Part shown: positions 7,744 to 16,989 of the stretch, one piece after another | Layout: each line of letters begins with the position of its first letter | Numbering within the stretch: position 1 is the stretch's first letter | Source of the DNA: Actinoplanes sp. NBC_00393 | GTDB taxonomy: Bacteria; Actinomycetota; Actinomycetes; Mycobacteriales; Micromonosporaceae | DNA length: 64,000 bases | NCBI RefSeq assembly: GCF_036053395.1 | Contig: NZ_CP107942.1 | Span: 5,732,501 to 5,796,500 of the forward strand | Direction: 5' to 3' | The notes under the pieces: model-generated | The model's input: only the letters and a program-made list of their open reading frames with translations | What the model was told of the DNA's origin: nothing | The model's database searches: none | Translations under genes and position numbers: made by a program

Positions 7744-10095
7744 CTATTTGCCCTGGCGGGCGGGTGCGTAGCCGGGTGCCTGCTGCGGTGGTGGCAGCAG
7801 CGGCTCGATCTTCGCGACCGGGCGTTCGACCGGTTCGTGGGCGGTCACCTCGGCCGGCTCGTCGTAGAGGACGATCGGCAGTCTGGCGTCGCCGTCGCGC
7901 AGGCTCACGCGTACCGTCTCGTGGTCTGCCTCGACCAGCAGGCGCACGCCGCTGTGCCGGACCCGGAACCGCAGCCGGTCGATGCCGCCCGGCAGCCGGG
8001 GTGCCAGGGCGAGCACCTCGTCGCGTTCCCGCAGGCCGCCGAATCCCTCGACGATCGCCGTCCAGCCGCCGGCCAGCGACGCGATGTGCAGGCCGTCGCG
8101 GGTGTTGTCGTGCAGGTCGCGCAGGTCCACCATGGCCGCTTCCCACGCGTAGTCGTGGGCGAGTTCCAGGTGGCCGACCTCGGCGCACATCACCGCCTGG
8201 GTGCAGGCCGACAGGGACGAGTCGCGGACGGTGATCCGCTCGTAGTAGTCGACGTTGCGGGCCTTCTGCTCCTCGGTGAAGGTCTCCGGGCACCAGTGCA
8301 TGGCCAGCACCAGGTCGGCCTGCTTGGCCACCTGCCGGCGGTAGAGCTGGAAGTAGGTGGCCTGTTCCTGCAGCGTCCTGTCCGGGTCGGTGGCGGAGAA
8401 GTCCCAGGCGGCGTAGCGGGTGAAGCCTTCAGACTGCGGGTGCACGCCCAACCGCTCGTCGTAGGGGATGTGGACGGCGTGGGCGCAGGCCCGCCAGAGG
8501 TCCGGTTCGTCGGGGCGCACGCCGAGGCTCTTCGCGATGTCGGGGTGCCGGGCGCAGGCGTCAGCGGCGGCCCGCAGGTTCTTGGCGGCCATCAGGTTGG
8601 TGAAGACGTTGTCGTCGGCGACGGCGCTGTACTCGTCGGGGCCGGTGACGCCGTCGATGTGCCAGACGCCGTCGGCGTCGTGGTGGCCGTGCGACACCCA
8701 CAGCCGGGCGGTCTCCACCAGGATCTCCAGGCCGCACTCGGCTTCCAGGCTGCTGTCGCCGGTGACCAGCCGGAACCGGTCGACGGCGCGGGCGATCACG
8801 GCGTTCAGGTGCAGCGCGGCGGTGCCGGCCGGCCAGTAGGCGGAGCATTCGTCGCCGCTGATCGTGCGCCATGGGAACGCGGCGCCGTCCAGGCCGAGGG
8901 TGCGGGCCCGGTCGCGGGCGTCGCTGAGGATCGAGTGCCGCCAGCGCAGCGCGTCGGCGGCGGCTTGCGGGCAGACGTACGTCAGCAGCGGCAGAACATA
9001 ACCCTCGGTGTCCCAGAACGCGTGCCCGTCGTAGCCGGGACCGGTCAGGCCCTTGCCGGGGATTGCCCGCCGTTCGGTGCGCGCGCCGGCCTGCAACACG
9101 TGGAACAGCCCGAACCGGACGGCCTGTTGCAACTGCGGATCGCCGTCGATCTCCACGTCGGCGGCGTCCCAGAAGTCGTCGAGGTATTCGCGCTGCTCGC
9201 GGAGCAGGCCGTCCCAGCCGGTGTAGCGGGCGCCGGTCAGCGCCGCGGCGATGTGGTCGCGCAGCGCTTCGGTGGAGCGGGAGGTGCTCCACCCGTACCC
9301 CAGGAATTTGATGATGCGCAACCGCTCGCCGGGCTGCAGAACGGTGACCACGGTCGTGCGCGCCCAATCGGCGCGCACGTCGGTCTCCTCCTGGTAGTCG
9401 CCGGGTGCTTCGACCAGGTGGTCCATGCCGGCGGCCATCAGCAGGCGGCTGTTGCGGGTACGGTGCAGCAGCACCGCCCCGTGCTGCTCGGTGTCCTGCT
9501 CGACCGCCTCCACGGGATGTTCCAGGGCGGCCGCGACCCGCGGGTCGTCGGAGACCTTGACCTGCTCCTCGCCGGCCTCCAGGCCCGATTGCAGGGTGAT
9601 GCGCACCTGGTGGCCGACGGCCTCGACCTCGTAGGAGACGGCGGCGACGGCCCGCTGGGTGAACGAGACGAGGCGCCGGCTGCGGATCCGGACCGTGCGG
9701 CCGGCCGGCGACTCCCATTCGACGTCGCGGCGCAGCAGTCCGGCGCGCAGGTCGAGGGTGCGCTCGTGGGCGTGCAGGACGCCGCCGCCGATGTTGAACT
9801 GCTCGTCGTCGACGGTGAGCCGGAAGAGTTTGCCGTCGGTGACGTTGACGACGGTCTGACCGTGCTGCGGGTAGCCGAAGCCGCCCTCCGGGTAGGGCAG
9901 CGGGCGCTGTTCGAAGTAGGAGTTGAGGTAAGTGCCGGAGATGGCGTGCGGCTCGCCCTCGTCGAGGTTGCCGCGCAGGCCGAGGTAGCCGTTGGACAGC
10001 GCGAAGATCGATTCGGTCTGGGCGAGCAGGTCGGGGTCCAGGCGTGTCTCGCGTACCTGCCAGGGCTCCGCCGGGCAGATCTCCTCACCGATCAT
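7744..10095 (-). CDS. Glycoside hydrolase family 65 protein (disaccharide phosphorylase-type)
   Basis: 783 residues, the normal length for GH65. The N-terminal beta-sandwich domain (residues 1 to about 270) is followed by an (alpha/alpha)6 barrel and a C-terminal beta domain. The general acid Glu lies in GVTGPDEYS at about residue 488. Family hallmarks RRQVAKQADLVLAM and HDNTRDGLHIASLAGGW are present. GH65 enzymes phosphorolyse or hydrolyse alpha-glucosides such as maltose, trehalose or kojibiose; the sequence alone does not fix the substrate, although phosphorylases predominate among actinobacterial members. No signal peptide, so cytoplasmic. Confidence 0.88.
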   Translation of the reverse strand: MIGEEICPAEPWQVRETRLDPDLLAQTESIFALSNGYLGLRGNLDEGEPHAISGTYLNSYFEQRPLPYPEGGFGYPQHGQTVVNVTDGKLFRLTVDDEQFNIGGGVLHAHERTLDLRAGLLRRDVEWESPAGRTVRIRSRRLVSFTQRAVAAVSYEVEAVGHQVRITLQSGLEAGEEQVKVSDDPRVAAALEHPVEAVEQDTEQHGAVLLHRTRNSRLLMAAGMDHLVEAPGDYQEETDVRADWARTTVVTVLQPGERLRIIKFLGYGWSTSRSTEALRDHIAAALTGARYTGWDGLLREQREYLDDFWDAADVEIDGDPQLQQAVRFGLFHVLQAGARTERRAIPGKGLTGPGYDGHAFWDTEGYVLPLLTYVCPQAAADALRWRHSILSDARDRARTLGLDGAAFPWRTISGDECSAYWPAGTAALHLNAVIARAVDRFRLVTGDSSLEAECGLEILVETARLWVSHGHHDADGVWHIDGVTGPDEYSAVADDNVFTNLMAAKNLRAAADACARHPDIAKSLGVRPDEPDLWRACAHAVHIPYDERLGVHPQSEGFTRYAAWDFSATDPDRTLQEQATYFQLYRRQVAKQADLVLAMHWCPETFTEEQKARNVDYYERITVRDSSLSACTQAVMCAEVGHLELAHDYAWEAAMVDLRDLHDNTRDGLHIASLAGGWTAIVEGFGGLRERDEVLALAPRLPGGIDRLRFRVRHSGVRLLVEADHETVRVSLRDGDARLPIVLYDEPAEVTAHEPVERPVAKIEPLLPPPQQAPGYAPARQGK

Positions 10096-10143
10096 GCGGT
10101 TACGGATTGCCGGAAACCGGCGGAAGAAACTGGCAGTTTGCTG

Positions 10144-10791
10144 TTAATAGGAGTGGTTGTCCTGCCAGTGCGACCAGGCGCCGCACGGCGAGTCGTAGCG
10201 GCCCTTGATGTAGCCGAGGCCCCACTTGATCTGGGTGGCCGCGTTGGTCCGCCAGTCGGCGCCGGCGGAGGCCATCTTGTTGCCGGGGTACGCCTGCGGG
10301 ATGCCGTAGGCGCCGGAGTTCGGGTTCTCGGCCCGGTGGTTCCAGCCGCTCTCGTGATCCCACAGCTCTTCGAGGCAGCCGAACTCGGCGATCGCGAAGC
10401 CCTTGTCGATCATCAGGGCGCAGCCGGTGGCGCGGTTGCCCTTGAACTCGGCGCACGACTCCGGGATCTTGCCGGTGTACGGCACGTCCCGCTCTTCCTC
10501 GGCCTTCTTCTCGGCCACGAGCTGCTTGCGTTTCTGCTCCAGCGCTCGGGCCTGGCCGGACGCGACCTTCACCTGGGCGGCGGCTTTCGCGGCGGCCTGG
10601 CCCTCGGCCGCGGTCCGCGACGCCCGGGCGGCGATGTGCCGGTTGTGCCGTTCCTTGAGCAGAGCGTCGTCGATCGCCGTCGCCGTCACGTTCTGCTGCG
10701 GAACGTCGCGGGCCGCACCGAGATACACCCCGGCGGCCGCGCCGGCCACCAGCAGCGCCACCGAAGCCACCCGCACACCGAGCTTCACCAT
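10144..10791 (-). CDS. Exported lytic-transglycosylase-like protein (aggregation-promoting-factor C-terminal domain)
   Basis: About 215 residues from ATG 10789-10791, which opens a clear signal or anchor segment (MVKLGVRVASVALLVAGAAAG). A charged coiled-coil-like stretch follows (about 45-105), then the C-terminal lysozyme-like domain with the catalytic-type Glu in LWDHESGWNHRAENPNSGAY and the ending WQDNHSY. Proteins of this type cleave or remodel peptidoglycan. A longer frame upstream begins at TTG 10867-10869 but would bury the signal peptide, so it was rejected. It follows the lipase gene on the same strand, behind a hairpin. Confidence 0.75.
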   Translation of the reverse strand: MVKLGVRVASVALLVAGAAAGVYLGAARDVPQQNVTATAIDDALLKERHNRHIAARASRTAAEGQAAAKAAAQVKVASGQARALEQKRKQLVAEKKAEEERDVPYTGKIPESCAEFKGNRATGCALMIDKGFAIAEFGCLEELWDHESGWNHRAENPNSGAYGIPQAYPGNKMASAGADWRTNAATQIKWGLGYIKGRYDSPCGAWSHWQDNHSY

Positions 10792-10831
10792 GCTGTGTAT
10801 GACGGTCGCGGCGGGGTCGTTGTGTAGGACA

Positions 10832-10854
10832 CCGGGCGCATTTTTCGCGCCCGG
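10832..10854 (-). terminator. Hairpin between lipase and transglycosylase genes
   Basis: CCGGGCGC (10832-10839) and GCGCCCGG (10847-10854) form a perfect 8-bp stem with a 7-base loop, 12 bases after the stop of the lipase gene. On the minus strand no strong U-tract follows, so termination may be partial. Confidence 0.55.
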
Positions 10855-10865
10855 CGTCACGGCTG

Positions 10866-12188
10866 TCAATGATCGTTGATCTCGATGGACACCCGATGCT
10901 CGCTGGACTTCCAGTTCGGCACCGGCATTGCACTGAAACCGCCACCACGCTGTCTTGCCAGGATCTGCACGGTGCCCGGACGCTGCTGCGCGGCGGGGAT
11001 GAACACGTCCATTCCGGTCATGAAGGTTACGGCGAAGAACTCCGGCAACGGCGCCGTGAGGTCGGTCACGCCGTCACTGCCGTCGTCGAACGCGAACACT
11101 CCGATGACCCGCTTCGCGCGCGGCGCGTTCGCACCGTTCAGGATGTTGGTGCCGTTGACCCAGAGTTCGTCACCCTCGGCGCCCCACCATTCCTTCTGCC
11201 GCTGGAAGGTCAGGGCGGTGTGCCGGTCGCTGGTGTCGACCAGCGCGCCGATGCCCTCCCCCGGCCGGCTGGTGACCAGCCGCACGAACGAGTCCGAGCG
11301 CACGAACGGCTCGAAGTAGAAGTGGTGGGTGGCCTGCCCGGTTCGGACCAGGGCGAACTCGTAGCGCGCGAACGGCAGCACCGGCACCGGCCCGAACGAT
11401 CCGTCCGGTTTCACCGTCTGCACGCGGACCGGGCGGTTCGTCAGGCGGCGTCCGGTGAGCGGGCTGACCGGATACAGCTCGACCGCGGCTTCGCCCACGC
11501 CGGCATTGCTGGGGAACAGCACGGCACGGCCGGAGACCTGGGCATGCGCTTGCGGCACGATCTTGGTGGTACGCGGCTCGCGCCCCTGCAGGAACCGGAA
11601 GATCTCCTGGAACGACTCCGTCGAGGAGACCGTCTGGGTGTGCGACTGGTCCGGGAAGTACACATTGGTCGCGCCGGCCACCGCCCGCGCGGGGTCGCCT
11701 TCACCCCAGATCGCGAGGGTACGCACACCGCCGGGCAGAGCCGCCGCGGGACGGCCGTCGAGGTTGACGTAGTTGGCGACCCGGGCCGCACGTGCGGGTG
11801 AACTGTTCAGATAGCCCTGGGTGACGAACGTGCCGAGCGAGTGCGCGAGCAGATCGACCTGCTCGGTGCCGGCGGCAGCGAGCAGGCGGTCGATCCGGGC
11901 GTCGAGGTCGGCGTAGACCGCGGCGATGATCGTGGCGATGTTGGGTGAGTCGTACTCGTGCGCCTCGACCAGATCGATCGGGTAGCCGTTGCCGGCCAGG
12001 CGCTTGGCCTGCGTACGGAATTGCATCGCGGATCCGGCGCTGCCGTGGATGAAGACGACCGGCCGCACGCTCGCCCTGCTCGGCTTGCTCTGCTCCGGCG
12101 CAGCGGCGGCGGCCGGTACGGCAAGGCCGGTCACGGCGAGCGCGGCCCCGGATATCAATGCAAGCAACCTTCGGCGGGTAATCTCCAT
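10866..12188 (-). CDS. Exported alpha/beta hydrolase (lipase/esterase-like)
   Basis: 440 residues from ATG 12186-12188, which has a GGGAGGG ribosome binding site five bases upstream; the frame upstream is not coding. The N-terminus METRRR-like (MEITRRRLLALISGAAL) has twin Arg and a hydrophobic core, so export by Tat or Sec is likely. The hydrolase domain (about 45-220) shows the oxyanion region VVFIHGSAGSAMQF and the nucleophile elbow LLAHSLGTF. The C-terminal 200 residues are beta-rich with no identified motif. Substrate unknown; resembles secreted Streptomyces-type lipases with an added C-terminal domain. Confidence 0.75.
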   Translation of the reverse strand: MEITRRRLLALISGAALAVTGLAVPAAAAAPEQSKPSRASVRPVVFIHGSAGSAMQFRTQAKRLAGNGYPIDLVEAHEYDSPNIATIIAAVYADLDARIDRLLAAAGTEQVDLLAHSLGTFVTQGYLNSSPARAARVANYVNLDGRPAAALPGGVRTLAIWGEGDPARAVAGATNVYFPDQSHTQTVSSTESFQEIFRFLQGREPRTTKIVPQAHAQVSGRAVLFPSNAGVGEAAVELYPVSPLTGRRLTNRPVRVQTVKPDGSFGPVPVLPFARYEFALVRTGQATHHFYFEPFVRSDSFVRLVTSRPGEGIGALVDTSDRHTALTFQRQKEWWGAEGDELWVNGTNILNGANAPRAKRVIGVFAFDDGSDGVTDLTAPLPEFFAVTFMTGMDVFIPAAQQRPGTVQILARQRGGGFSAMPVPNWKSSEHRVSIEINDH

Positions 12189-12321
12189 CGACCCTCCCGA
12201 TAGACGGCGATCATTTTGCACTAGCAGTGTGAATACTGCCGGTCCGCACGTCGCGGCACAAGGTCGCTTAGCATTGCCGGGTTCTCTTGTCTGCTCCGCC
12301 CTCTCTGAAGCGAGGCGTTCC

Positions 12322-13014
12322 ATGCGGTGGTTGCGGTTCGGATCCGCCAAACGACCGGTCGAGCACGACCCCGCCCGCCAGCAGGCCCTGCTCGCCGAGG
12401 TCCGGCAGAACTTCGGCGCCCAGAACCAGGCCTCGTTCGCCGACCAGGCCGAGGCGGTGGCCAAGCTGCTCGCCGAGGACCTGCCGGTGGCCGTGGTCGT
12501 CCTGCGCGAGTTCGCCGACTCGGCGTATGCGCAGATGTATCACCAGGCCGCGAACCTGCGGCTGGCCACCGACCGGACGAACTACCGGCCGCTGTGGCAG
12601 TCGGCCGGCACCCACCTGCAGTGGCCGCTGTTCGCGCTGCCGTGCGCTCTGCATCCGTACGTCCACGTCAGCGCGGCGGCGTCGGTGCTGGGCGGCGGTG
12701 AGGCCCGGCAGGTGGTCCGGGTCACCGATCCGGAGCAGCTGCTCGCGCACCTCTTCGAGATCCTGGATCTGACGATCGCGGGCTGGGAGTTCGGCCGGGT
12801 CCGCGTGGACGTCGACGCGGCGACGCTGGCCATGCGCCTGATCACCACCGCGCGTGACCTGCGGGCGGCGATGGGCAACCCGCCGCCGCTGCCGAACCCG
12901 GTCCGCGAACTGATGCGCCGCAACAACAGCATCACAGTCCTGGACCCGAGTGGCACGCGGCCGGTCGGCGCCATCAACCCGGGCAAGGAGATGCGCGAGA
13001 ACCTGCTGGCCTGA
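12322..13014 (+). CDS. Hypothetical protein, 230 residues
   Basis: I do not recognise a family. The protein is soluble, acidic to neutral and mixed alpha/beta in appearance, with an N-terminal helical stretch (ARQQALLAEVRQNFGAQNQ) and a C-terminal segment ITVLDPSGTRPVGAINPGKE. Codon use is typical of the genome. ATG 12322-12324 has a weak GAAGCGAGG upstream. It is convergent with the PP2C gene, ending 7 bases from it, and divergent from the lipase gene. Confidence 0.6.
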   Translation: MRWLRFGSAKRPVEHDPARQQALLAEVRQNFGAQNQASFADQAEAVAKLLAEDLPVAVVVLREFADSAYAQMYHQAANLRLATDRTNYRPLWQSAGTHLQWPLFALPCALHPYVHVSAAASVLGGGEARQVVRVTDPEQLLAHLFEILDLTIAGWEFGRVRVDVDAATLAMRLITTARDLRAAMGNPPPLPNPVRELMRRNNSITVLDPSGTRPVGAINPGKEMRENLLA

Positions 13015-13021
13015 GGATTGC

Positions 13022-13780
13022 TCAGCGGCAGATGATCGTCGCATCGTCGGTGGCGACGCCGTCGCGGGCCTCGGCCTCGCGGACCCTGCGGATGATCTCA
13101 GCGGGTCCTTCGGTGTCCAGCAGGTGCAGCAGTCCCGCCCAGTCGGTGAGCCCGAAGGTGTCCACGATCCGGCTCGCGCCGTTGCTGAGCAGCGCGGTCG
13201 TGGTCACGTCGCCGGTCGGGCAGCCGCCGGTGATCGCCTCGTCCGCGGCCCGCGGATCGTCCTTGGCGACCCAGTAGCCACCGGGGCTGTTGCGCAGGGC
13301 CCGCAACTCCCCCAGCAGCCGCCGCCGATCCTCCGGATGGCTTCTCATCCGGGCTTCGACGGATCGGGCGATCACCACCTCGCGCGGGTCGTGGGCGACC
13401 AACGGCTCAGCCCCTGCCCTTCCGATGACCGCCACGGCATCGCCCAGGACCAGGTGCTCGACGAACCCTTCGGTGAACCGGAGCATCGCCACCGCCGCGT
13501 ACGGGCTGATCGGGCTGGCCGTGTCGCAGGTGCCACGGTGTTCGCCGGTGACCCGCTCGATGCTCTCGGCGAGCACGTCACGCAGACTCCGGTCGTCGGC
13601 CAGGGCGCCCAGCAGCGCGCCGCCGAGGCGGGTGGCGTACCAGCGCACCCCGTGCCGGCAGACTGCCTCAGCGCCCGCGATCCCACCCGCGCCGTCGACC
13701 AGGACCAGACCGGCCGGCACAGCGCCGGCGAAATCCTCATTGGCGCGACCGGCATGTCCCGCATCGGTCGCCATCGGCAT
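13022..13780 (-). CDS. PP2C-family protein phosphatase
   Basis: 252 residues. Metal-binding PP2C motifs are visible: NEDFAG at about residue 14, LVDGAGG at about 27-33 (DGxG), GDAVAV in the middle and a final TDDATIICR. Members dephosphorylate Ser/Thr-phosphorylated proteins. The opposite-facing Ser/Thr kinase operon begins 1.5 kb away, beyond a TnpB insertion, so before the insertion the two may have shared a divergent promoter region. The first Met (13778-13780) and the third residue Met (13772-13774) are both possible starts; the insertion element begins within about 15 bases of the start and has probably replaced the native promoter. Confidence 0.75.
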   Translation of the reverse strand: MPMATDAGHAGRANEDFAGAVPAGLVLVDGAGGIAGAEAVCRHGVRWYATRLGGALLGALADDRSLRDVLAESIERVTGEHRGTCDTASPISPYAAVAMLRFTEGFVEHLVLGDAVAVIGRAGAEPLVAHDPREVVIARSVEARMRSHPEDRRRLLGELRALRNSPGGYWVAKDDPRAADEAITGGCPTGDVTTTALLSNGASRIVDTFGLTDWAGLLHLLDTEGPAEIIRRVREAEARDGVATDDATIICR

Positions 13781-13901
13781 GCGAGGAGGGTACGCCGTCC
13801 TTCAGGGCGGTGGTGAATCCTCGCCGGGCATGCCAGGGGCCGTTGTCGTACCCGGCCGCTAGGTTCAAGCCCGGGATCGTCTCAGGAAGGGAGTGGGCGA
13901 G

Positions 13902-15086
13902 GTGGCGCGGCGTGCATACGTGTTCCTGTTGCGTCCCACTTCGGGCCAGGTGCAGCGGGCTCTCGCCTGCATCGAGGACCACCGGATCTTGTATAACGCG
14001 GCCCTGGAGGAACGGCGGACCGCTTATCGCAAGGCGGGCGTGACGATCCGCTACGGGCAGCAGTCCGGGCAGCTCAAGGAGATCCGCCGCGCCGACCTGC
14101 AGGGACAAGGCCGATGGTCGTTCTCCAGCCAGCAGGCGACGTTGCGGCGGTTGAGCAAGGCGTTCGACGGTTTCTTCCGCCGGGTGAAAGCCGGGCAGGC
14201 GCCGGGCTATCCGCGGTTCAAAGGTCGCGGCCGGTTCGATTCGGTGCAGTGGCCGAAAGACGGTGACGCGTGCCGGTGGAACTCCACCCCGGACAGCGAT
14301 CACGTACGGGTCTATCTGCAAGGCATCGGGCACGTCAAAGTCCGCGCGCATCGCAAGGTCGAGGGCCGGGTCAAGACGATCACGCTCAAACGTGCGGGCA
14401 AGCGCCTGTACGTGGTGCTGTCGTGCGACGACGTGCCCGCCCTGACACTGCCGCAGACCGGCAGCAAGGCCGGGATCGACATGGGTGTCGTATCGTTTCT
14501 GACCACCAGCGACGGCCGGCACGAGCCGAACCCCCGGTTCGTCAAGACGATGGCCGGTGAGCTGGCCGCCGCGCAGCAGGCCCTGTCCCGCAAGACGCGG
14601 GGTTCCCATAACCGGGCGAAGGCCCGGGCGAAGGTCGCGGCGATCCACACCAGGATCCGCCGGCAGCGCGCCGATTTCCATCACAAGACCGCGCTCCAGC
14701 TGGTGCGGGAACACGATGTGATCGCCCACGAGAAGCTGCGGGTAGATAACATGACCCGCTCGGCGTCCGGGACAGTGACGCAGCCGGGTACCAACGTGGC
14801 CCAGAAGTCCGGGCTGAACAAGAGCATTCTGGACGCGGGCTGGGCTGCGTTCCTGCGAATCCTGACCGCCAAGGCTGAAAGCGCCGGACGGACCACGATT
14901 GCCGTGAAAGCCGCTCACACCTCCCAGACCTGCCCCGAGTGCGGGCACGCCGCGAAGCAGAACCGCCGCACCCAAGCCGAGTTCACCTGCCAGGGCTGCG
15001 GCTACACCGACCACGCCGACATCGTCGGCGCGATCAACGTATTGAGACGCGGGCTGGCGTCTCAGCCCGAACCCGTCAAGGTTTAG
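13902..15086 (+). CDS. tnpB: TnpB, RNA-guided endonuclease of an IS200/IS605-type element
   Basis: 394 residues. All three RuvC acidic residues are present: Asp about 193 in GIDMGVVSF, Glu about 277 in IAHEKLRV and Asp about 373 in HADIVGAINV. The zinc finger is intact (CPEC at 344-347, CQGC at 363-366). The N-terminal domain (RRAYVFLLRPTSGQVQ) is typical. GTG 13902-13904 is preferred since AAGGGA lies 9 bases upstream, though GTG 13893-13895 is in frame. The protein looks active: an RNA-guided DNA nuclease whose guide derives from the element's right end. Confidence 0.88.
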   Translation: MARRAYVFLLRPTSGQVQRALACIEDHRILYNAALEERRTAYRKAGVTIRYGQQSGQLKEIRRADLQGQGRWSFSSQQATLRRLSKAFDGFFRRVKAGQAPGYPRFKGRGRFDSVQWPKDGDACRWNSTPDSDHVRVYLQGIGHVKVRAHRKVEGRVKTITLKRAGKRLYVVLSCDDVPALTLPQTGSKAGIDMGVVSFLTTSDGRHEPNPRFVKTMAGELAAAQQALSRKTRGSHNRAKARAKVAAIHTRIRRQRADFHHKTALQLVREHDVIAHEKLRVDNMTRSASGTVTQPGTNVAQKSGLNKSILDAGWAAFLRILTAKAESAGRTTIAVKAAHTSQTCPECGHAAKQNRRTQAEFTCQGCGYTDHADIVGAINVLRRGLASQPEPVKV

Positions 15087-15092
15087 GCGAAG

Positions 15093-15112
15093 CCCCGTCC
15101 TTCAGGACGGGG
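15093..15112 (+). repeat. Perfect right-end hairpin of the TnpB element
   Basis: CCCCGTCC, loop TTCA, GGACGGGG: an 8-bp perfect stem starting 6 bases after the tnpB stop. A weaker copy of the same hairpin lies at the left end (13795-13810). The guide RNA of such elements normally ends at this right border, with the guide taken from the flanking DNA after about 15120. Confidence 0.7.
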
Positions 15113-15283
15113 AGCAGTCACCATTACGCGCACCACCCCTGAATAATCGGCATGCAGGGCGTTCGCGTCGACCGTCCGGTCGGGGAAAGCAGCCGTTGCG
15201 CGGATGACCGATAGTGGGCCGGTGACCAAAATGGTCGACGCGGCGGAGGCAGACGTCCGCCCCATAGACGGTGGGTTTCCCGA

Positions 15284-16951
15284 ATGAGCGGCTGGCAGCT
15301 GTCCGGCTACACGCCTGTTCGTCAGCTCGGCGCCGGCGCGTCGGGCAGTGTCGTGCTCGCCACCCACGACCAGACCGGCACACCGGTCGCGATCAAGTAT
15401 CTGACGCATGTCATCGGCGACGACGCTGCGTTCCGGCTCGCCTTCCGGAAAGAGGCGCAACTCCTCGGCGAGATCGACGACCCGCACGTGTCGCGGCTGT
15501 ATGAGTACGTCGAGTCGGCCGACGGCGCGGCGATCGTGATGGAGCTGGTCAACGGGGTGTCGCTGCGGCAGATGCTGCGCGAGCACGGGCCGACCACCCC
15601 GGAGGCGGCGCTCTGCGTGCTGAAGGGGTCCCTTGCCGGGCTGGGTGCGGCGCACGCTCATGGAGTCGTGCACCGTGACTACAAGCCGGAGAACGTGCTG
15701 GTGACCGGGGAAGGGCAGAGCAAGCTCGCCGACTTCGGCATCGCTGTGCCGGTGGGGCAGGGCGCCGACACGGTCGTGTCCGGCACGCCTCGATACATGG
15801 CGCCGGAGCAGTGGACGGGTGCCCCGGCGACGCCTGCGTGCGACATCTACGCCGCCACGGCCACCTTTTTCGAGTGCCTCACCGGCCGGCCGCCGTACGA
15901 CGGGGCGAATCTGTTCGCCCTGCACGACCAGCACGCCAACGCGCCGATCCCGACGGATCCGGCGCCGGTGCCGGTGCACGACCTGCTTCGGTACGGCTTG
16001 GCGAAACAGCCCGCCGACCGGCCGCCGCACGCCCTGGCGTTCCTCGACATCCTCGAGCGGGTGGCCGGTGCGGCGTACGGTCCGGAGTGGGAGGACCGCG
16101 GGCTGGGCGACCTGGCACGCCGGGCTGCGCTGCTTGCCGCGCTGTGGCCGTTCCCGGACGGCGACTCGGGCGCCACCAGCCTCGCCGCGACGGCGCTCGG
16201 CAGCGCCACACCCGGTGGCAGCCGCCGTGGCCGCAAGCAGGCCGCGCTGGCCAGCGGTGTCCTCGCCGCGGCGCTGCTGCTCGGCGGGGTGGGATACCGC
16301 TACGTCGCCGCCGACGAATCCTCGGCTCTCGCGGGAAGCGAGGCGAACACCACTGCCGTCGCTCCCGCGGTGGCCGGGCCGTCCAGCGCGGCTCCCCCAG
16401 CGACCTCGCCGGCGCCGTCGGCCTCGCCGGGGACCTCCAGCGACCCGGTGCAGCAGGCCCCGACGACAGTGCAGCCGGATCCCGGCACCACTACCCCGGC
16501 TCAGTCCCCGCCCGCCTCGCCCACCGCCTCGCCCACCGACGAACCCACCGACGAGCCCGAGACCACCACGCCCCCGGCCTCGCCGACGCCTCCGCCTGAC
16601 ACCACCGCGCCCACGGTCGGGGCCGTCACCGCGAGCCAGCCCAGGCTGGAGGCGGAGAACTGCCAGTACGGCGTCCGCACGAGCACCATCTCGGCCACCG
16701 TCACCGACGACGAGAGCGGCGCGGCGGCGCTGAAGGTCACCTTCCGTTACACCCTGAGCGGCGCCACCAAGACCGGCTCCATGCAGTCGGTCGGAAGGGG
16801 TCGCTTCCAGGGAACGCTCGGCCCGCTGCCGATGCCGAAGACGGCCACCCGCATTCCGGTCTCCGTCGTCGCCGTCGACGCCGCCGGTAATTCGGGCCGG
16901 TCGGCGTCACCGGCGTACGTGTCCCTCGACAACATCTGCACTCCCGGTTAG
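15284..16951 (+). CDS. Membrane Ser/Thr protein kinase (Hanks type) with extracellular domain
   Basis: 555 residues. The kinase domain has a glycine loop (GAGASGSV), Lys 38 in VAIK, Asp 132 in HRDYKPEN, Asp 150 in DFG and APE. A single membrane segment lies near residues 319-338, followed by a Ser/Thr/Pro-rich linker of about 100 residues and a C-terminal Ig-like domain (about 445-555) with two Cys (ENCQYG and NICTPG) that could form a disulfide. Such kinases sense wall or extracellular signals. It is probably the first gene of an operon with the next two. Confidence 0.88.
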   Translation: MSGWQLSGYTPVRQLGAGASGSVVLATHDQTGTPVAIKYLTHVIGDDAAFRLAFRKEAQLLGEIDDPHVSRLYEYVESADGAAIVMELVNGVSLRQMLREHGPTTPEAALCVLKGSLAGLGAAHAHGVVHRDYKPENVLVTGEGQSKLADFGIAVPVGQGADTVVSGTPRYMAPEQWTGAPATPACDIYAATATFFECLTGRPPYDGANLFALHDQHANAPIPTDPAPVPVHDLLRYGLAKQPADRPPHALAFLDILERVAGAAYGPEWEDRGLGDLARRAALLAALWPFPDGDSGATSLAATALGSATPGGSRRGRKQAALASGVLAAALLLGGVGYRYVAADESSALAGSEANTTAVAPAVAGPSSAAPPATSPAPSASPGTSSDPVQQAPTTVQPDPGTTTPAQSPPASPTASPTDEPTDEPETTTPPASPTPPPDTTAPTVGAVTASQPRLEAENCQYGVRTSTISATVTDDESGAAALKVTFRYTLSGATKTGSMQSVGRGRFQGTLGPLPMPKTATRIPVSVVAVDAAGNSGRSASPAYVSLDNICTPG

Positions 16952-16989
16952 GAGCACGCGGTGCTGGCTGCACAAAGGCAGGTGTCGAC

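Larger units (their letters stand above)
13790..15122 (+). mobile_element. IS200/IS605-type element carrying only tnpB (IS1341-like)
   Basis: A tnpB gene is flanked by the hairpin ends typical of this family: CCGTCC-TTCA-GGGCGG at 13795-13810 on the left and CCCCGTCC-TTCA-GGACGGGG at 15093-15112 on the right, just past the tnpB stop. No tnpA is present, so movement would need a transposase supplied in trans. The right end and the 3' part of tnpB are where the guide (omega) RNA is normally encoded. The outer boundaries given are approximate. Confidence 0.75.

Noticed and set aside
7348..10827. Very long open frame of 1159 codons on plus
   Set aside because: It is the antisense of the GH65 and transglycosylase genes; both of those have clear motifs and the plus frame has none.
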